From contig OX422188.1 of assembly GCA_949130485.1 (NCBI GenBank), positions 5,623,807 to 5,687,806 of the forward strand: a stretch of DNA of 64,000 nt, given 5' to 3'. The position numbers were made by a program, and so were the translations under genes. Within the stretch, counting starts at the first letter, position 1. Each line of letters starts with the position of its first letter. Shown piece by piece: positions 15,101-22,292 of the stretch. Under the pieces are notes generated by a model. The model was not told the origin of the DNA. It was given only the letters and a program-made list of their open reading frames with translations, and did not search any database. This stretch comes from Agelas oroides. Its lineage: Eukaryota > Porifera > Demospongiae > Agelasida > Agelasidae.

Positions 15101-18100
15101 CCTTTTGGTCCAATTTCCTGTATATGGGGTCAAATTTGAGAAGCACAGTGTCAAGCACTATGCACATCTGAGACTAAGAAAACTTCGCATTACCGAAGAG
15201 TGGTTTTGTGTCGTAGCTGGCTAATGGGCCCGTCGCTCCCTAGCTACACCATGCTCACGGTGGCATTTGCTGTAACGGTGTTGTGTGCCGTCAGAACTTG
15301 AGCTTCCAGGGCCGCCGGCTCCATTGTACGTTATTGTTCGTCCAATACTTCAGCGATTTTGAGGGCAATGAGTAGCTGTAAACATACATGGGCGCTCTTT
15401 TGTGGTTATATGCAGAAACACTTAAAAGAGCGCCCACCCCCCGCTTTGGCAGGCTTGTAAGGTGCACAATCTCTATTTTAAAACCATTACTTTTCTTTGA
15501 AGTTGTTATTCTGCTTCCTCCAGCACCCACTGCCCCTCCTACAAACATAGCCATTGAGCGCCTGAACAGCACTCACATGAATGTTACATGGATGCCCATT
15601 TCACTAGAAGAGGCCCGTGGCTTCATCACAAACTACACTGTGACCTATGAACCAGCTCCAAGCACTGGAGGACCCCAGAAGAGAGATCATGATCGATCAT
15701 CAGTCACTGTGAAAGGTACCATGGCAGTAATCGGTGGACTAAGCCCCAATCTGGCATACTCTGTTACTGTCAGAACAAACACAGCAGCAGGAATGGGTGT
15801 GGCCAGTGAACCAAGTACAGTGTCAGGTACGTCACCCATTGAGTAAAGTTCCGGAGCAATTTAGTATTATGAATTTTGCAAAACTCATCAACATGACAAG
15901 CAGTTAAGGTAGGACAACCTTGAAATGCGAATTGGGCCGATTCTGCTCATGAATAATTAATGAGGTCGGGTGACCATAATGGCACAATTGAAATTCATTG
16001 GTTTGTTTACACTTTCCCATGGCGGCAACCAGAATCAACAAGTGGGACGTGTCCCTTTGATGTGGCCTGCGGCCCTTTGTAGTGGTCTGGCGGCACTTTC
16101 ATGTGGCTGGGCGGAACTTTGAAAAAATCCTCCAACACTTAAGATTTTCTAGCTCGTTGAATGTGACGGTTGGCTATCTGTGTGTGCAAAGCTTGCCAGA
16201 GTGGGCTTGAATGTTTGTGAGTGTACTGGAAAGGCAGAGAGCCATTCTGGAAGACGGGTATCATCACACAGTTGTCTGGCAAAGGTACTGTAGAAAGCTG
16301 ACTTTTCGGGCTTGTAGGCTCCGCCCAATTTTATGCTAGCGGGAATGTGTGTAACTTGGCTCCATTCTAGGGGCAATGACAGGGAGTAGGTTTGTGGGCA
16401 CAACTCCCTGGCCTGGAGGTGAACGGGAAAAAGCATACATAGTTTTGTAGGGGGTGAGTTGAGCTTTCTGAAACTGGGCTCAGTTTTGGTTGGTTTGAGT
16501 GGAGGTGTGTCGAATTTTTCTTCAAAGCCAGCACAGCCAAAATGACTACTTTTGAGGTCAAATGTGTGTTTTGGCCTGTAGACTGGAATTGAAGTGGTCC
16601 CAGGACAAATCCATACGTAAAGTTTTTACTTGTTTTGTGTGTGTGTTGATGATGTGGTCAGACTAGGGGTGGAGCCTTGGAGAGGGTACAAATTTCTATT
16701 TTAGCTGAGGGACTAAAAATTGAGTTTTTTGGCATTATCAGGTAGAGAAAGCAGTTTGGTACAAACTTTTTGTGAATCTTGTGTACACTTTGACATTACC
16801 CATCCATCCGTCCACATTACTCGGAGATCTGTGATTCAAGGTTGTCCTACCTTAACAACAAGTACACATGCACCATAGACTCAACAAATGTGTCCCACTC
16901 ATTTCAGATTCTGGAATGAGAAGGCAATTGAGTTATTGCCCAGCTAATTTTGTGTGATTCCCAGTCACTGTTATACATTGTAATCAATGCCTGTTTGTTT
17001 TTTTGTTTGTTTTTTGTGTTTTTGTGTTCATGCAGTTCCGAATGTTGGACCTACAGACCAGCAGACTGGTCTTAGCAGTGGAAGCACAGCAGGCGTGGTG
17101 ATAGGAGTCATTGGGGCGGTCACTATACTAGTGATCTCCATTGCTGCACTGATTTTCATTTGGTGGAAAAGACAACAATACAAGGAAGAAAGCTACGCCG
17201 TGTTTCAGTGAGTTCTGTGATTGTGCAGTCGTTATGTATGCATGAATTAATTGACTGAGCTAAATTCCATATAAAGATCTCTTATTCACATGCCTGCACT
17301 CAGGATTGCACTTTTCTTGTTGTATATAGAAAGTGACCATGAGAAGGGTGGAAGGGCTATATAAACCAACATTAGTAGAGCCTAGCCTCGTTCCCAGGCT
17401 CCCCCACTCTGGAACACACTGTTTGCAATCGTGAAGGTGGGAAGAGGCTGTTATCTTTTCTCACATGAGCAAATTCAAGGGTAGAAAGGGGTAGAAAGAC
17501 CTTAATTGTGCATGGCATACCTGGGGATTAGAACAGCAAAAAAAGTTCAGGTACCAGGCAACTTGCTATATACATGTATCTAGCTAGCAAGGTGTGACAT
17601 ACGAAGCATTGAATGTATAATAAATTATACAAAACAATGTTGTCCGAGCCTTTGTTGATCATGTCATGCTCACATGGGAAAAGACACCAGGCTCTCCCAA
17701 CCTTCACAATTGGTAATACTCATATTCTGGAGCCGGGAAGTCTGGGAATGAGGCTAAGTAGAGCCGGCCTTTGGACACCTTGCTAATCAAGACGCTTCAG
17801 TCAGTTTCAACTTGATATAGATAGAGTTAATTATTTCTACCCCCTCCCCAATTACGACACCTCACATATTTGGTAATTCAGTGCATTATCTTTTGCACTG
17901 TACCTGTAAAACTGTCATGATAATTGTATTTTTCCTCTTTCCCCCAATCACAGAAATAATCAGGAGTCGGTACACATTCATGGTGATGCCAGTGAGATCA
18001 TAGATGAGAAACCAGTGATAGGTGCAGAGCTGGTATCAGAGAAGAAGGGTATCTTGGCATTTGGTAGCAGTCATGACACAAGTGGAACTGTGACCACCAG

Positions 18101-18341
18101 CTACCAGCCATTCAAGGAGGAGTTGCCAGCCTTCAGCAATCCCATGTATGACACCATGGGATTAGATGACTCACAAGCCTTGCTACAGTCATCAGCCATG
18201 AACACTACATATGAAGTAGTTGATGAGCGTCCAAAGGCAGCAGAGTTTAAAGAGACAGAAAAACCACCACCCGATTACGAGACTGTGAAACAGAGTCGTG
18301 AAGAAAACCCATATGAGGTTGATCCAGTGCACAAAAACTGA
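360..18341 (+). CDS. SMB-NIDO-NIDO-FN3-FN3 single-pass receptor (5' end outside window)
   Basis: Fifteen exons join in one frame: 360-512, 1184-1387, 1773-1918, 2103-2417, 2883-3156, 4033-4172, 4596-4836, 5414-5496, 5855-6101, 7532-7654, 12798-13007, 14210-14302, 15524-15826, 17036-17207, 17954-18341. All junctions are AG/GT and the exon lengths sum to exactly 1029 codons plus stop after the split first codon, which strongly supports the model. Order of parts: somatomedin-B-like module, Thr-Thr-Ala-Pro repeat, two NIDO domains, Ser/Thr/Pro stalk, two FN3 domains, one TM helix (GVVIGVIGAVTILVISIAAL) followed by WWKRQQ, and a tail of about 130 residues with four tyrosine motifs. NIDO and SMB occur in animal matrix and adhesion proteins, so a cell-surface adhesion or recognition receptor is likely. 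Ligand is unknown. The signal peptide and first exons are not in the window. This domain order matches no family I can name. Confidence 0.82.
1184..1387 (+). CDS. Exon: Thr-Thr-Ala-Pro mucin-like repeat
   Basis: A 12-bp tandem repeat (about 16 units of acaacagctccR) encodes repeated TTAP, a likely O-glycosylated rigid spacer between the SMB and NIDO parts. I chose the donor caa|gtacgt over the nearby gtaagg because it keeps the 1-1 phase of the neighbouring exons. The other plus frames are also open (Gln-rich) and so are both kinds of minus-strand Cys/Leu-rich frames, but only this frame joins the flanking exons. Length is probably polymorphic. Confidence 0.75.
1773..3156 (+). CDS. NIDO domain 1 (three exons)
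   Basis: Exons 1773-1918, 2103-2417 and 2883-3156 together encode a nidogen-type NIDO domain of about 200 residues. It starts with PFLPF and LGRFDDGASHAIQIP. The core is VAPFWSDVDLRVAGNVFYQ, followed by TWMLVATWDQVHPYPHG and NSFQAIVITN, and it ends with SATIGYN..HPLSGS. The motifs APFWSDVD and TFQA are typical of NIDO. The middle exon is phase 0 on both sides. Intron 2418-2882 is rich in C/T tracts. Confidence 0.85.
3157..4032. other. Intron between the two NIDO domains
   Basis: It contains the TA-flanked MITE at 3335-3747. I see no other feature. Confidence 0.6.
3335..3747. mobile_element. MITE with TACCGTATA terminal inverted repeats
   Basis: The left end TACCGTATAACGCTAAATTT and the right end (revcomp TACCGTATAGCGCTAAATTT) form a long inverted repeat, with a further inverted gggtct/agaccc motif inside. 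A TA dinucleotide at each outer edge fits a Tc1/mariner-type target duplication. The element is about 410 bp, has no transposase ORF and is non-autonomous. Confidence 0.7.
4033..6101 (+). CDS. NIDO domain 2 (four exons)
   Basis: Exons 4033-4172, 4596-4836, 5414-5496 and 5855-6101 encode a second NIDO domain homologous to the first. Its core is VVAPYWADADARLGGEIRYE, then TWMMVVTWNKMHPWPHG, NTFQAILITNG and NHPLSGQFVSNAIDC. Where NIDO 1 has one exon (2103-2417), NIDO 2 has an additional intron (4837-5413) splitting a glycine codon before TWMM, so the duplication was followed by intron gain or loss. A Cys-Asp-Asp-Cys pair near the start is absent from NIDO 1. Confidence 0.85.
6102..7531. other. 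Intron after NIDO 2
   Basis: A 1.4-kb intron. The only recognisable feature is the (CA)n tract at about 6808-6842. Confidence 0.5.
6808..6842. repeat. (CA)n microsatellite
   Basis: About 17 perfect CA repeats. The Cys/Val minus-strand ORF over it is an artefact. Confidence 0.95.
7532..7654 (+). CDS. Exon: Ser/Thr/Pro-rich stalk
   Basis: A 41-codon exon, 1-1 phase, between ttgaag and gtatat. It encodes a low-complexity linker (TPTIPSPTKSTAPTPAV...IPTQPS) with loosely repeated PTP/STP motifs, likely O-glycosylated, placing the FN3 pair away from the NIDO pair. Confidence 0.75.
7994..9079 (+). CDS. LINE ORF1 protein (RNA-binding, RRM-like)
   Basis: 361 residues. A helical, probably coiled-coil stretch around residues 140-175 (LRGLENEIKELSSKFDKLNA) is followed by an RRM-like region around 215-315 with KLILFGLPE, DLYRLGRK, RPRPVLLTF and VRKLKEYDTTGLYLRPDLS. 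This arrangement is typical of ORF1p of CR1/L2-type elements, which coats element RNA for retrotransposition. The C-terminus is Ser/Pro-rich. It overlaps ORF2 by 4 bp, suggesting termination-reinitiation. No stop or frameshift interrupts it. I cannot say whether the first ATG is the true start. Confidence 0.75.
   Translation: MLYGPSWVSGLLLTYYSDISQLQLVTPVMDSPLVNPVLAYVKAFRLRGDLDSLKHAALGKFATALLAEAKRILWDKCSLSSLGLPLTSRRTTEKRSQAAADLEDIIAAFAKLDDNGSIPMIFCEASDLVLLPPIVTDPVCEMVHENSRSLRGLENEIKELSSKFDKLNAVISKVEGSLSQHSAESYASVTRSSPQIAQARISSPLSGNLMPTYASRSHKLILFGLPEHNTLAELKNEIDKILSFLVGSHVPLSDLYRLGRKKSGTTTPLSRPRPVLLTFTSLMDRRLVLSRVRKLKEYDTTGLYLRPDLSIDERAKRRSGNPSSSNPQPPSSDSGDSHPQTTPLPSDSGTPGGASGTLTAP
9076..12012 (+). 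CDS. LINE ORF2: APE-type endonuclease and reverse transcriptase
   Basis: 978 residues, uninterrupted. The N-terminal endonuclease shows IISYNCRGW, the catalytic Glu in LLIQEHW, IIGGDFNVDF and SDHHPLVAVF (about residue 228). The RT shows SYRPIALAPTLSKILE, QFGFKKHMST, CLLDASKAFDLVDH, GVRQGGVLSPVLFTIYMD, the catalytic CYADDLILL (about residues 721-729) and GLKFNAGKTQLI. The endonuclease nicks target DNA and the RT primes cDNA from the nick. No zinc-knuckle or RNase H is evident at the C-terminus. The intact catalytic residues suggest recent or current activity. Confidence 0.92.
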   Translation: MISQLRIISYNCRGWRGSSPYVSDLLSSCDILLIQEHWLFRENFNVLNISDQFIYTAVSGMDSSNLLVGRPFGGCAIMYRKSLLACVKSIPTNSKRFCAVRLIDSNNFIILLINVYMPTDYGTSVSNVEFISCLSEIEAFIDSQSFDSLIIGGDFNVDFSRASNNSLSLSDFMSSLNLSAVDCLFPSIPFTYMRDDGSATSWVDHFLCSEQLVSSFFSVSLGGSGSNLSDHHPLVAVFNCSLNVTPNSASVSSSFASASPSSASQSKPSIAWHRASPDQVSAYCDLVVRSLPVPPTEALCCTNPDCTSHLHVLELYCDSLCNTLKVSAELTLPLSRQGRVIPGWNKAASMLKSKANFWHKVWKEAGCPCSGVLFDIKRRSRSRFKYEVRRLRRREKHIRRSKLAEAMSSKDVNSFWSQVRRINSSKSSSSSSVVDSVSGAPHIANVFSAKLESLLNSRSTRAREELLSSLDVCDDDLQSFQFSRDCVVSALSHLKPGKHDGSPLSSDHVIKASPVLVTILPPLFTAFVRHSYLPPNLRNCILKPIPKPHKDPTLSDSYRPIALAPTLSKILEWCILLQYSEYFATSPLQFGFKKHMSTALCTGLVKNISAHYMSHGSSVFACLLDASKAFDLVDHSLLFQQLLQRRTPSFLVRFLISWYSSQSCSVSWDGASSDSFNVSNGVRQGGVLSPVLFTIYMDILWNKLKECGVGCYWDGLFVGALCYADDLILLAPCPSALRTMLSLCESFSNSYGLKFNAGKTQLIRFGLSPSDKCTTAIYFCGELLAFLNSVCHLGHILSYNLSDNDDIVFKSRDLLKKANLLFCNFKFCNPHTLTFLFRSYCLSLYGCSLWRLDSPSMNLIEVAFNKILRRIWKLPSNSHTRIVHSTARLLSLFNVVFARSLSLLSSALSCPSFPVSFIYRVSSNLVYTPCGFNRLRGHNYKKTYYPEDLFCANIIRDIRISCVSSSDFEYVISVISSH
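12075..12116. repeat. (TAA)n 3' tail of the LINE
   Basis: About 13 perfect trinucleotide repeats immediately after the ORF2 3' UTR. This simple-repeat 3' end is usual for CR1/L2/I-type LINEs instead of poly(A). Confidence 0.85.
12517..12796. repeat. Polypyrimidine (CCCT/TTCTC)n tract upstream of an FN3 exon
   Basis: About 280 bp of almost pure C/T on the plus strand, made of ctccctc and cttctc units, ending directly at the acceptor cccttag|GT. It acts at least formally as an exceptionally long polypyrimidine tract and could form triplex DNA. ORFs over it (Ser/Pro/Leu) are low-complexity artefacts. Confidence 0.85.
12798..14302 (+). CDS. FN3 domain 1 (two exons)
   Basis: Exons 12798-13007 and 14210-14302 (both phase 1-1) encode one fibronectin type III domain. 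It contains the conserved Trp in LIVSWDIPA, GQLISHQIVVTH in strands C/C', FTVIITGL before the split, and YIPYYISIRASNAAGYGSAG in strands F/G. The intron 13008-14209 sits between the E-strand and F-strand regions and carries a 616-bp transposon plus CA repeats ending at the acceptor. Confidence 0.85.
13060..13675. mobile_element. Non-autonomous DNA transposon with CAGGGGCGTCGG ends, 5-bp TSD
   Basis: The left end CAGGGGCGTCGG and the right end CCGACGTCTATG are imperfect inverted repeats, with a second inverted gatagg/cctatc motif inside. Both edges are directly flanked by cagtt (13055-13059 and 13676-13680), a 5-bp target duplication. It contains short internal palindromes such as caatatcg/gatattg. 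No ORF is visible. Superfamily is uncertain. Confidence 0.65.
14471..14546. repeat. 30-bp tandem repeat, about 2.5 copies
   Basis: Units start with tactacaagtcacg at 14471, 14501 and 14532. Divergence between units is small. Confidence 0.8.
14597..14741. mobile_element. Hairpin MITE with TA target duplication
   Basis: The left arm TATCACCATAGTACTAAGCT and the right arm AGCTTCGTACTATGGTGATA pair over almost their full length, and the pairing continues inward (gatattt, acggcaacaaa). The outermost TA on each side fits a Tc1/mariner-type TSD. The element is 145 bp. Confidence 0.7.
15524..15826 (+). CDS. FN3 domain 2 (single exon)
   Basis: A 101-codon exon, phase 1-1, encoding a complete FN3 domain: PTAPPTNIAIERLN, the core Trp in MNVTWMPIS, ITNYTVTYEP, VIGGLSPNLAYSVTVRTNTA and a GMGVASEPSTVS end. 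The TRTNTAAGMG segment matches the tyrosine-corner and G-strand pattern. It is the membrane-proximal ectodomain module. Confidence 0.88.
15827..17035. other. Intron before the transmembrane exon
   Basis: It is almost filled by the TTAA-flanked element 15904-16855. It ends with a T-rich stretch and acceptor catgcag. Confidence 0.6.
15904..16855. mobile_element. TTAA-flanked non-autonomous transposon, about 0.95 kb
   Basis: The left end TTAAGGTAGGACAACCTTGA and the right end TCAAGGTTGTCCTACCTTAA are a perfect inverted repeat of at least 20 bp. Both ends carry TTAA, the target specificity of piggyBac and Kolobok elements. The interior has only a minus-strand reading frame of doubtful meaning (16149-16436) and no recognisable transposase. 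Confidence 0.8.
17036..17207 (+). CDS. Exon: transmembrane segment
   Basis: It encodes a short Gly/Ser linker, the hydrophobic helix GVVIGVIGAVTILVISIAAL with an IFI extension, and the stop-transfer sequence WWKRQQYKEE, so the C-terminus is cytoplasmic (type I topology). The exon begins in phase 1 and ends in phase 2, the same pattern as the TM exons of the minus-strand receptors further on. Confidence 0.9.
17383..17756. mobile_element. Mutator-like MITE, TAGCCTCGTTCCCAGGC family
   Basis: The ends TAGCCTCGTTCCCAGGCTCC and (revcomp of the right end) TAGCCTCATTCCCAGACTTC are inverted repeats. A 9-bp direct repeat agtagagcc flanks it exactly (17374-17382 and 17757-17765). Nine-bp TSDs are typical of Mutator-like elements. 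Its interior resembles the elements at 27187 and 46412 (cttttctcac, gtagaaagaccttaatt). Confidence 0.85.
17954..18341 (+). CDS. Exon: cytoplasmic tail with four tyrosine motifs, stop
   Basis: About 129 residues, acidic and Ser/Thr rich. The tyrosine motifs are NPMYDTM (contains NPxY, the phosphotyrosine-binding-domain and endocytosis signal), TTYEVV, PPPDYETV and NPYEVD, which resemble SH2-docking sites (pY-E-x-V). These imply coupling to tyrosine kinases, an inference from motif form only. The stop codon is at 18339-18341. Confidence 0.88.
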
Positions 18342-18458
18342 GTTTGAAGAACACATACATGACTAATTATGTCCTTTCCTTAGTGCTTCGTGTAACTGTT
18401 GGGTCACAGACAGAATTATGAAATGTTGTTTTTTAATTCATTTGTATTGTACCTACAA

Positions 18459-18464
18459 AATAAA
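18459..18464 (+). terminator. Polyadenylation signal AATAAA
   Basis: A canonical AATAAA 118 bp after the stop codon, followed by a T/G-containing region. It is the likely 3' end of the plus-strand receptor transcript. Confidence 0.75.
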
Positions 18465-19590
18465 ACATAATTATTTGTAACAATTAAAGTTTGTAAGTCA
18501 TGGAATGGTGCACCATTGATTATGATTATTTGCTAAAGATGAGCTAGAGAGAGGGTGCTATACTTCACTATGCTGCATTGTGAGCCAGGACCTCATTTGC
18601 AGTGAACTCTGATGGCTTTATAAGAGGATCCAAGTTCTGCCTGGAAGGATCCAAGATTGGCAACTACCATTGGTAGTTGTCTGAGGCACCTACTCAGTGT
18701 TGTTTACTCTGCATCTGAATTCACAGCAACTTGTGGTTGCTTGCCTTCAAGCACAGACAACAGGCTGACCGTAGCTTATCTACTTTGTTAATGAACAACC
18801 ATGCATTCACTAGATATAGAGACGGTGGTACTTTAATTCCCATTTGCACTCTGGTTATGTTATTCTTGTTGATCAAATGATATTTTAGTAAGCTACACAA
18901 GGTATGTATGCGGCCACCGATCAATGCAAGTTTTCCAGGCAGAGAAATAGATACCTACCAGTAGTATTGTCAGCAACTGCAGTTAGAAAGTTTTTGTTGC
19001 TTGGCTGTGCCTTGTCCTTGATTAAACTTGTAACGGTTGAAAAGTGACCAGAATTACATTACCCATAGTGGCTCCTAGCTTTTTGGTTGATACTTTATGT
19101 GCCATGTACACGGCCTTCTGTGTGGGGGTTAGCTAGTTGCAATAAACTTTTCATTTCAGCCACATGTAGTGTGCCATGTGCAATAAGTCAATTGTCACAT
19201 GACTGCACCAAAATGTTTCTTATATTGTGGTTTCTACAAAATAGTTCACAGCAGCAAAGGTGTTTATCACCCAAAGATGAGCCCCGCCCACATAATTAAC
19301 ACACTGTTGTTTCAACCTTGGGTGGATTTGTTTGGGATCAGTCTAGCAGTGATGTAGCAATGTTTCACAAAGCCAACACACAAGCATGTAAAATAGCACT
19401 GCAGCTGTCTGTATAACTGAATGCTTCAATTGAACAAGTGAAAAGTTATAAATTTGGTAAAAACCATAGAAAAACCATAAAACCATAGAAAAACCATAAA
19501 ACCATAAAATCATAGAAAAACCATAGAAAACTAGCTCTTTGACTGAAAACTCAAACTGACCTACCATAACAGTAGAAAAAATGAGTGGGT
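18465..19590. other. Intergenic region between convergent genes
   Basis: I see no gene. It has an aaccatagaaaaaccataaa-type short tandem repeat at about 19464-19530 and a single inverted-repeat end of the TAGCCTTG family beyond, at about 19929. Confidence 0.5.
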
Positions 19591-19726
19591 TTACGCAGAC
19601 TTAGGAAGTGAGTCCATGGAGGTGGCCTCTCCGTGTTTTACTTGGACCACTTTGTCTTTACCACTCTCTTTATTTCTGGGTTTCATTGGGGTGACTGCAG
19701 TTTTCTTGTGCTTGAAGCTACGGATA
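19591..19726 (-). CDS. Exon: basic cytoplasmic tail of the orphan receptor
   Basis: After the acceptor cctacag the exon adds one base to the split Val codon and reads 44 further residues to TAA at 19591-19593. The composition is strongly basic near the membrane (RSFKHKK), as expected for a stop-transfer region. Confidence 0.6.
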
Positions 19727-21855
19727 CTGTAGGATTAATGATGTGTGCATACAAGTTGTGTGCAATTTACTCTTACGAACTTTGCAAGTGTTTACTGCAT
19801 CATACACAAAACAAACAGGTAATACTATGTATGCTTTGCAAGAACTGAGGGAGGGGCTAAGGTTGCACTTGTATGCACAAAGACAATGTACCTAAAACTG
19901 TCTAAAATTAATCACACAGTCATTGTAGCCTTGTTCCCAGGCTCTTGTGCATGGGCTAACAGTCATTGTAGCATTGTGGTACCATCTCAATCCCTTCTTC
20001 TCCCCTTCCCTTTTGCATGTGAACTTACACACAAAATACAATGGCGATAGTCAGGAGGATTACTAGGATGAGAGCAACTACCACACCGACTGCAATTCCA
20101 ACAATGTAGTTCGTGCTAAGACCCACGGATGGGGGTGATGGGGAGAAGGATGCAATGGGGGAGGATGTGGTGAGGTAGGGTGTGGGAAAGGGAGTCTCTG
20201 TCACTATAGGAAGAAAAAAGAAACAGATTGCCAACAGGAATGACAACAGTAAGATTTAATGAGCGTCTGCCTGTCTGGCTGATAAGCACAGCTCTTGGAT
20301 GGACGAAAGCCTAGCAGTATTACTATCACGATGAATCTCACTTGATTATTGTTTCAATAAGAATTTGCAACATGTATATGTGCGCAGTCCAACTGCCAGA
20401 ATACAAATTATTCTCCCATGAAAGCATCTCTCCATAAATTCCAACAAAGATATCAGCTAATTACTTGTAATGATTTGTGGTGTAATGAACCTAAAGTATC
20501 ATGCACAGTGCAAGAGTGTTTATCCATTAGCAGTGTAGCAAAGTGAAGTGTATAAACATCTCGGATGGTTTTAAAGCAGGCTATTGTTATGAAGCTCTGA
20601 GAAAAGAAAGTATAATGCACATCAACCGACAAGTTGATCAACCGCCCTGACACACAGTCATCATGGTTGCTCCCTCGCTGAGTGGGTATACCTGTAATGT
20701 GAATACTTTTGTAGCTGACTTTGAAATTTGCACCTTGAGAAGTACGGAACAAAAATGGCTGAAAGTAATATTAGTCATCCACAGGACTTATGGCTGTGCA
20801 GCCCTCAATGAAAAAGCACAAGTAGAATGCCCCTAAGACGATAAAAGCTACAGTTTTCTGAAGTAATGGCACTCCATGCAGTTAACATTTGTGTTGATGT
20901 CACCGTGTCACACCACATCTGGGCCAGTTGTGGTAGCCTCGTACGTAGGCCGTTCATTAAAACGGCCTGGGTATGAGGATAGTTCTGGGTTTATTTTTAG
21001 ACAATCACTTTATCATTGCCAAAATTTAGTTTATCATACTGAGCAAGAGCGCATAAGAACGGGCAGCTAGAGTAAGAGCGTGTAACTACGTAAAATTCGA
21101 AACTGGGCGGAATTTACCGCGAGTACTATAAATAGTAACATGTACTGCGGAGCTGTGCGTAGACATAAGCCATTGTTGCTAAGCACATGACCGGGTGTTC
21201 TATTTTTAGTACAGTTCAATAATTTTGCCCGTACTATGGGCTTCTATTGGAGTTACATGCTCTTACTCTAGCCGCCAATTCTTATGCGCTCTTGTACTGA
21301 GTGATGCCTTCATAATGTTGACACTGAACCATGCAGATGCAGGGTTCTATATTGTACTTACTGTGTGCACACATAAAGTGGAATGTGTGGATGGCTGTGG
21401 CAGTGGGTAGCATTCAACAAATAAGTTTTCGTTCCCCTGACAGAATTCTTCAAGCTCATGCTGCTCTATCTAGAGGACTGTAACTATTATTTATTGGTTG
21501 TATATAATAGTTGTGTTTCCCAGATGGACTTTGGGCTCATGCTGTTTTGTCTGGGGAAAGTACCATATTTGTTGGATCTTACCCCTAGCAACCCTGCTGC
21601 CACATCCATTATCACCATCACCCACCACCACTTCGCATTCTTCAAGCTCAAAACATTCAACAAATAAACTTGGAAGTATTTGCAGAACCCTGGTACATGT
21701 ACCAGAAAACCTGTTACTGACCAACTATCACCTGTTCTTACTTGGTTGCAATATGGAGGAGGAGTCACCAGAGAACTCCATGGAGGTTGTGGGTGCTACA
21801 CTCATTGATGGTGATGACATCACTGGAGTGCTACTCGGGAAAGAGCTAATCATCT
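19591..21855 (-). CDS. Single-pass receptor, 3' part only (stalk, TM, basic tail)
   Basis: Three minus-strand exons join in frame: 21742-21855, 20029-20203 and 19591-19726 (140 codons plus stop). The first is a Ser/Thr/Met/Pro stalk (SSFPSSTPVMSSPSMSVAPT). The second continues it and carries the TM helix NYIVGIAVGVVVALILVILL. The third is a short basic tail (VIRSFKHKKTAVTPMKPRNK...SLPKSA). Phases are 1-1, 1-2 and 2-stop, identical to the other receptors here. I could not find signal peptide or ectodomain exons between 21855 and 24548. They may be unrecognised, lost, or supplied by the next gene upstream, since its EGF exons also end in phase 1. No tyrosine motifs are in the tail. Confidence 0.6.
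20029..20203 (-). CDS. Exon: Pro/Ser stalk and transmembrane helix
   Basis: Acceptor cctatag and donor GTAAG bound the exon. The stalk TETPFPTPYLTTSSPIASFS precedes a 25-residue hydrophobic helix ending IVFCV. A real coding exon is supported by the matching phases with the two neighbours. Confidence 0.75.
20204..21741. other. Intron of the orphan receptor
   Basis: It contains the hAT-like MITE 21044-21294. A plus-strand stretch interrupted by it (about 21030-21405) reads DAFIMLTLNHADAGFYIVLT and is mentioned in the findings. No gene can be supported. Confidence 0.4.
21044..21294. mobile_element. hAT-like MITE, 251 bp, TSD tactgag
   Basis: The ends CAAGAGCGCATAAGAA and TTCTTATGCGCTCTTG are perfect inverted repeats, extended by agctagagtaagagcgtgtaact-type pairing. 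The 7-bp direct repeat tactgag flanks it (21037-21043 and 21295-21301), possibly 8 bp with one mismatch, which fits hAT-type insertion. Confidence 0.8.
21742..21855 (-). CDS. Exon: Ser/Thr/Pro stalk of the orphan receptor
   Basis: A 114-bp exon between acceptor ttgcag and donor GTAAGA, phase 1-1, no stops. Low-complexity Ser/Met/Thr/Pro composition fits a glycosylated stalk. On the plus strand the same DNA also reads as a 42-codon frame beginning ATG at 21752 with a possible donor, but the minus model connects with the TM exon and is preferred. Confidence 0.5.
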
Positions 21856-22292
21856 CTGCAACTATTGGCAAGCAAAGGTGAAAATAACATTCTATGACCG
21901 AGTGTATGTTTCATGTAATCCACTTTCATAGCTATTTCAGTCGTATGTCCACATACATGCTTCCATGTTGGTAGGCAAGTGATTCGAACAATTGTATGGC
22001 AAAGTTAATCTATGAGCTTGCTTTGAGGTACGGAGCATGCATTTAGTTTTAATTCAGATTATGCTAAGGGCTAGTAAGGATAAGCCTTGTTAAAACCATT
22101 GTTTCACCTCACAAGATTGTGGCATGATGTAATGCTGCAATATAAATGCACACCCTCCGTTATGCAGAAATCAGGGAACAATTCAACGTTTGTCATATTT
22201 GACTGCTCATGATATACGTTCACCAATGATGACACAGTTGCAGACATGCAACAAATTACATTGGTCATTTGGACAGACAGTGCACAGATGTA

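Larger units (their letters stand above)
14303..15523. other. Intron between the FN3 domains
   Basis: It holds a 30-bp tandem repeat (14471-14546) and a TA-flanked hairpin MITE (14597-14741). Around 15080-15440 it has three copies of an aagagcgccc motif, two direct and one inverted, probably another degraded inverted-repeat element whose limits I cannot place. Confidence 0.5.

Noticed and set aside
16149-16561. Minus-strand ORFs within the TTAA element
   Set aside because: Short, compositionally plain and without transposase motifs.
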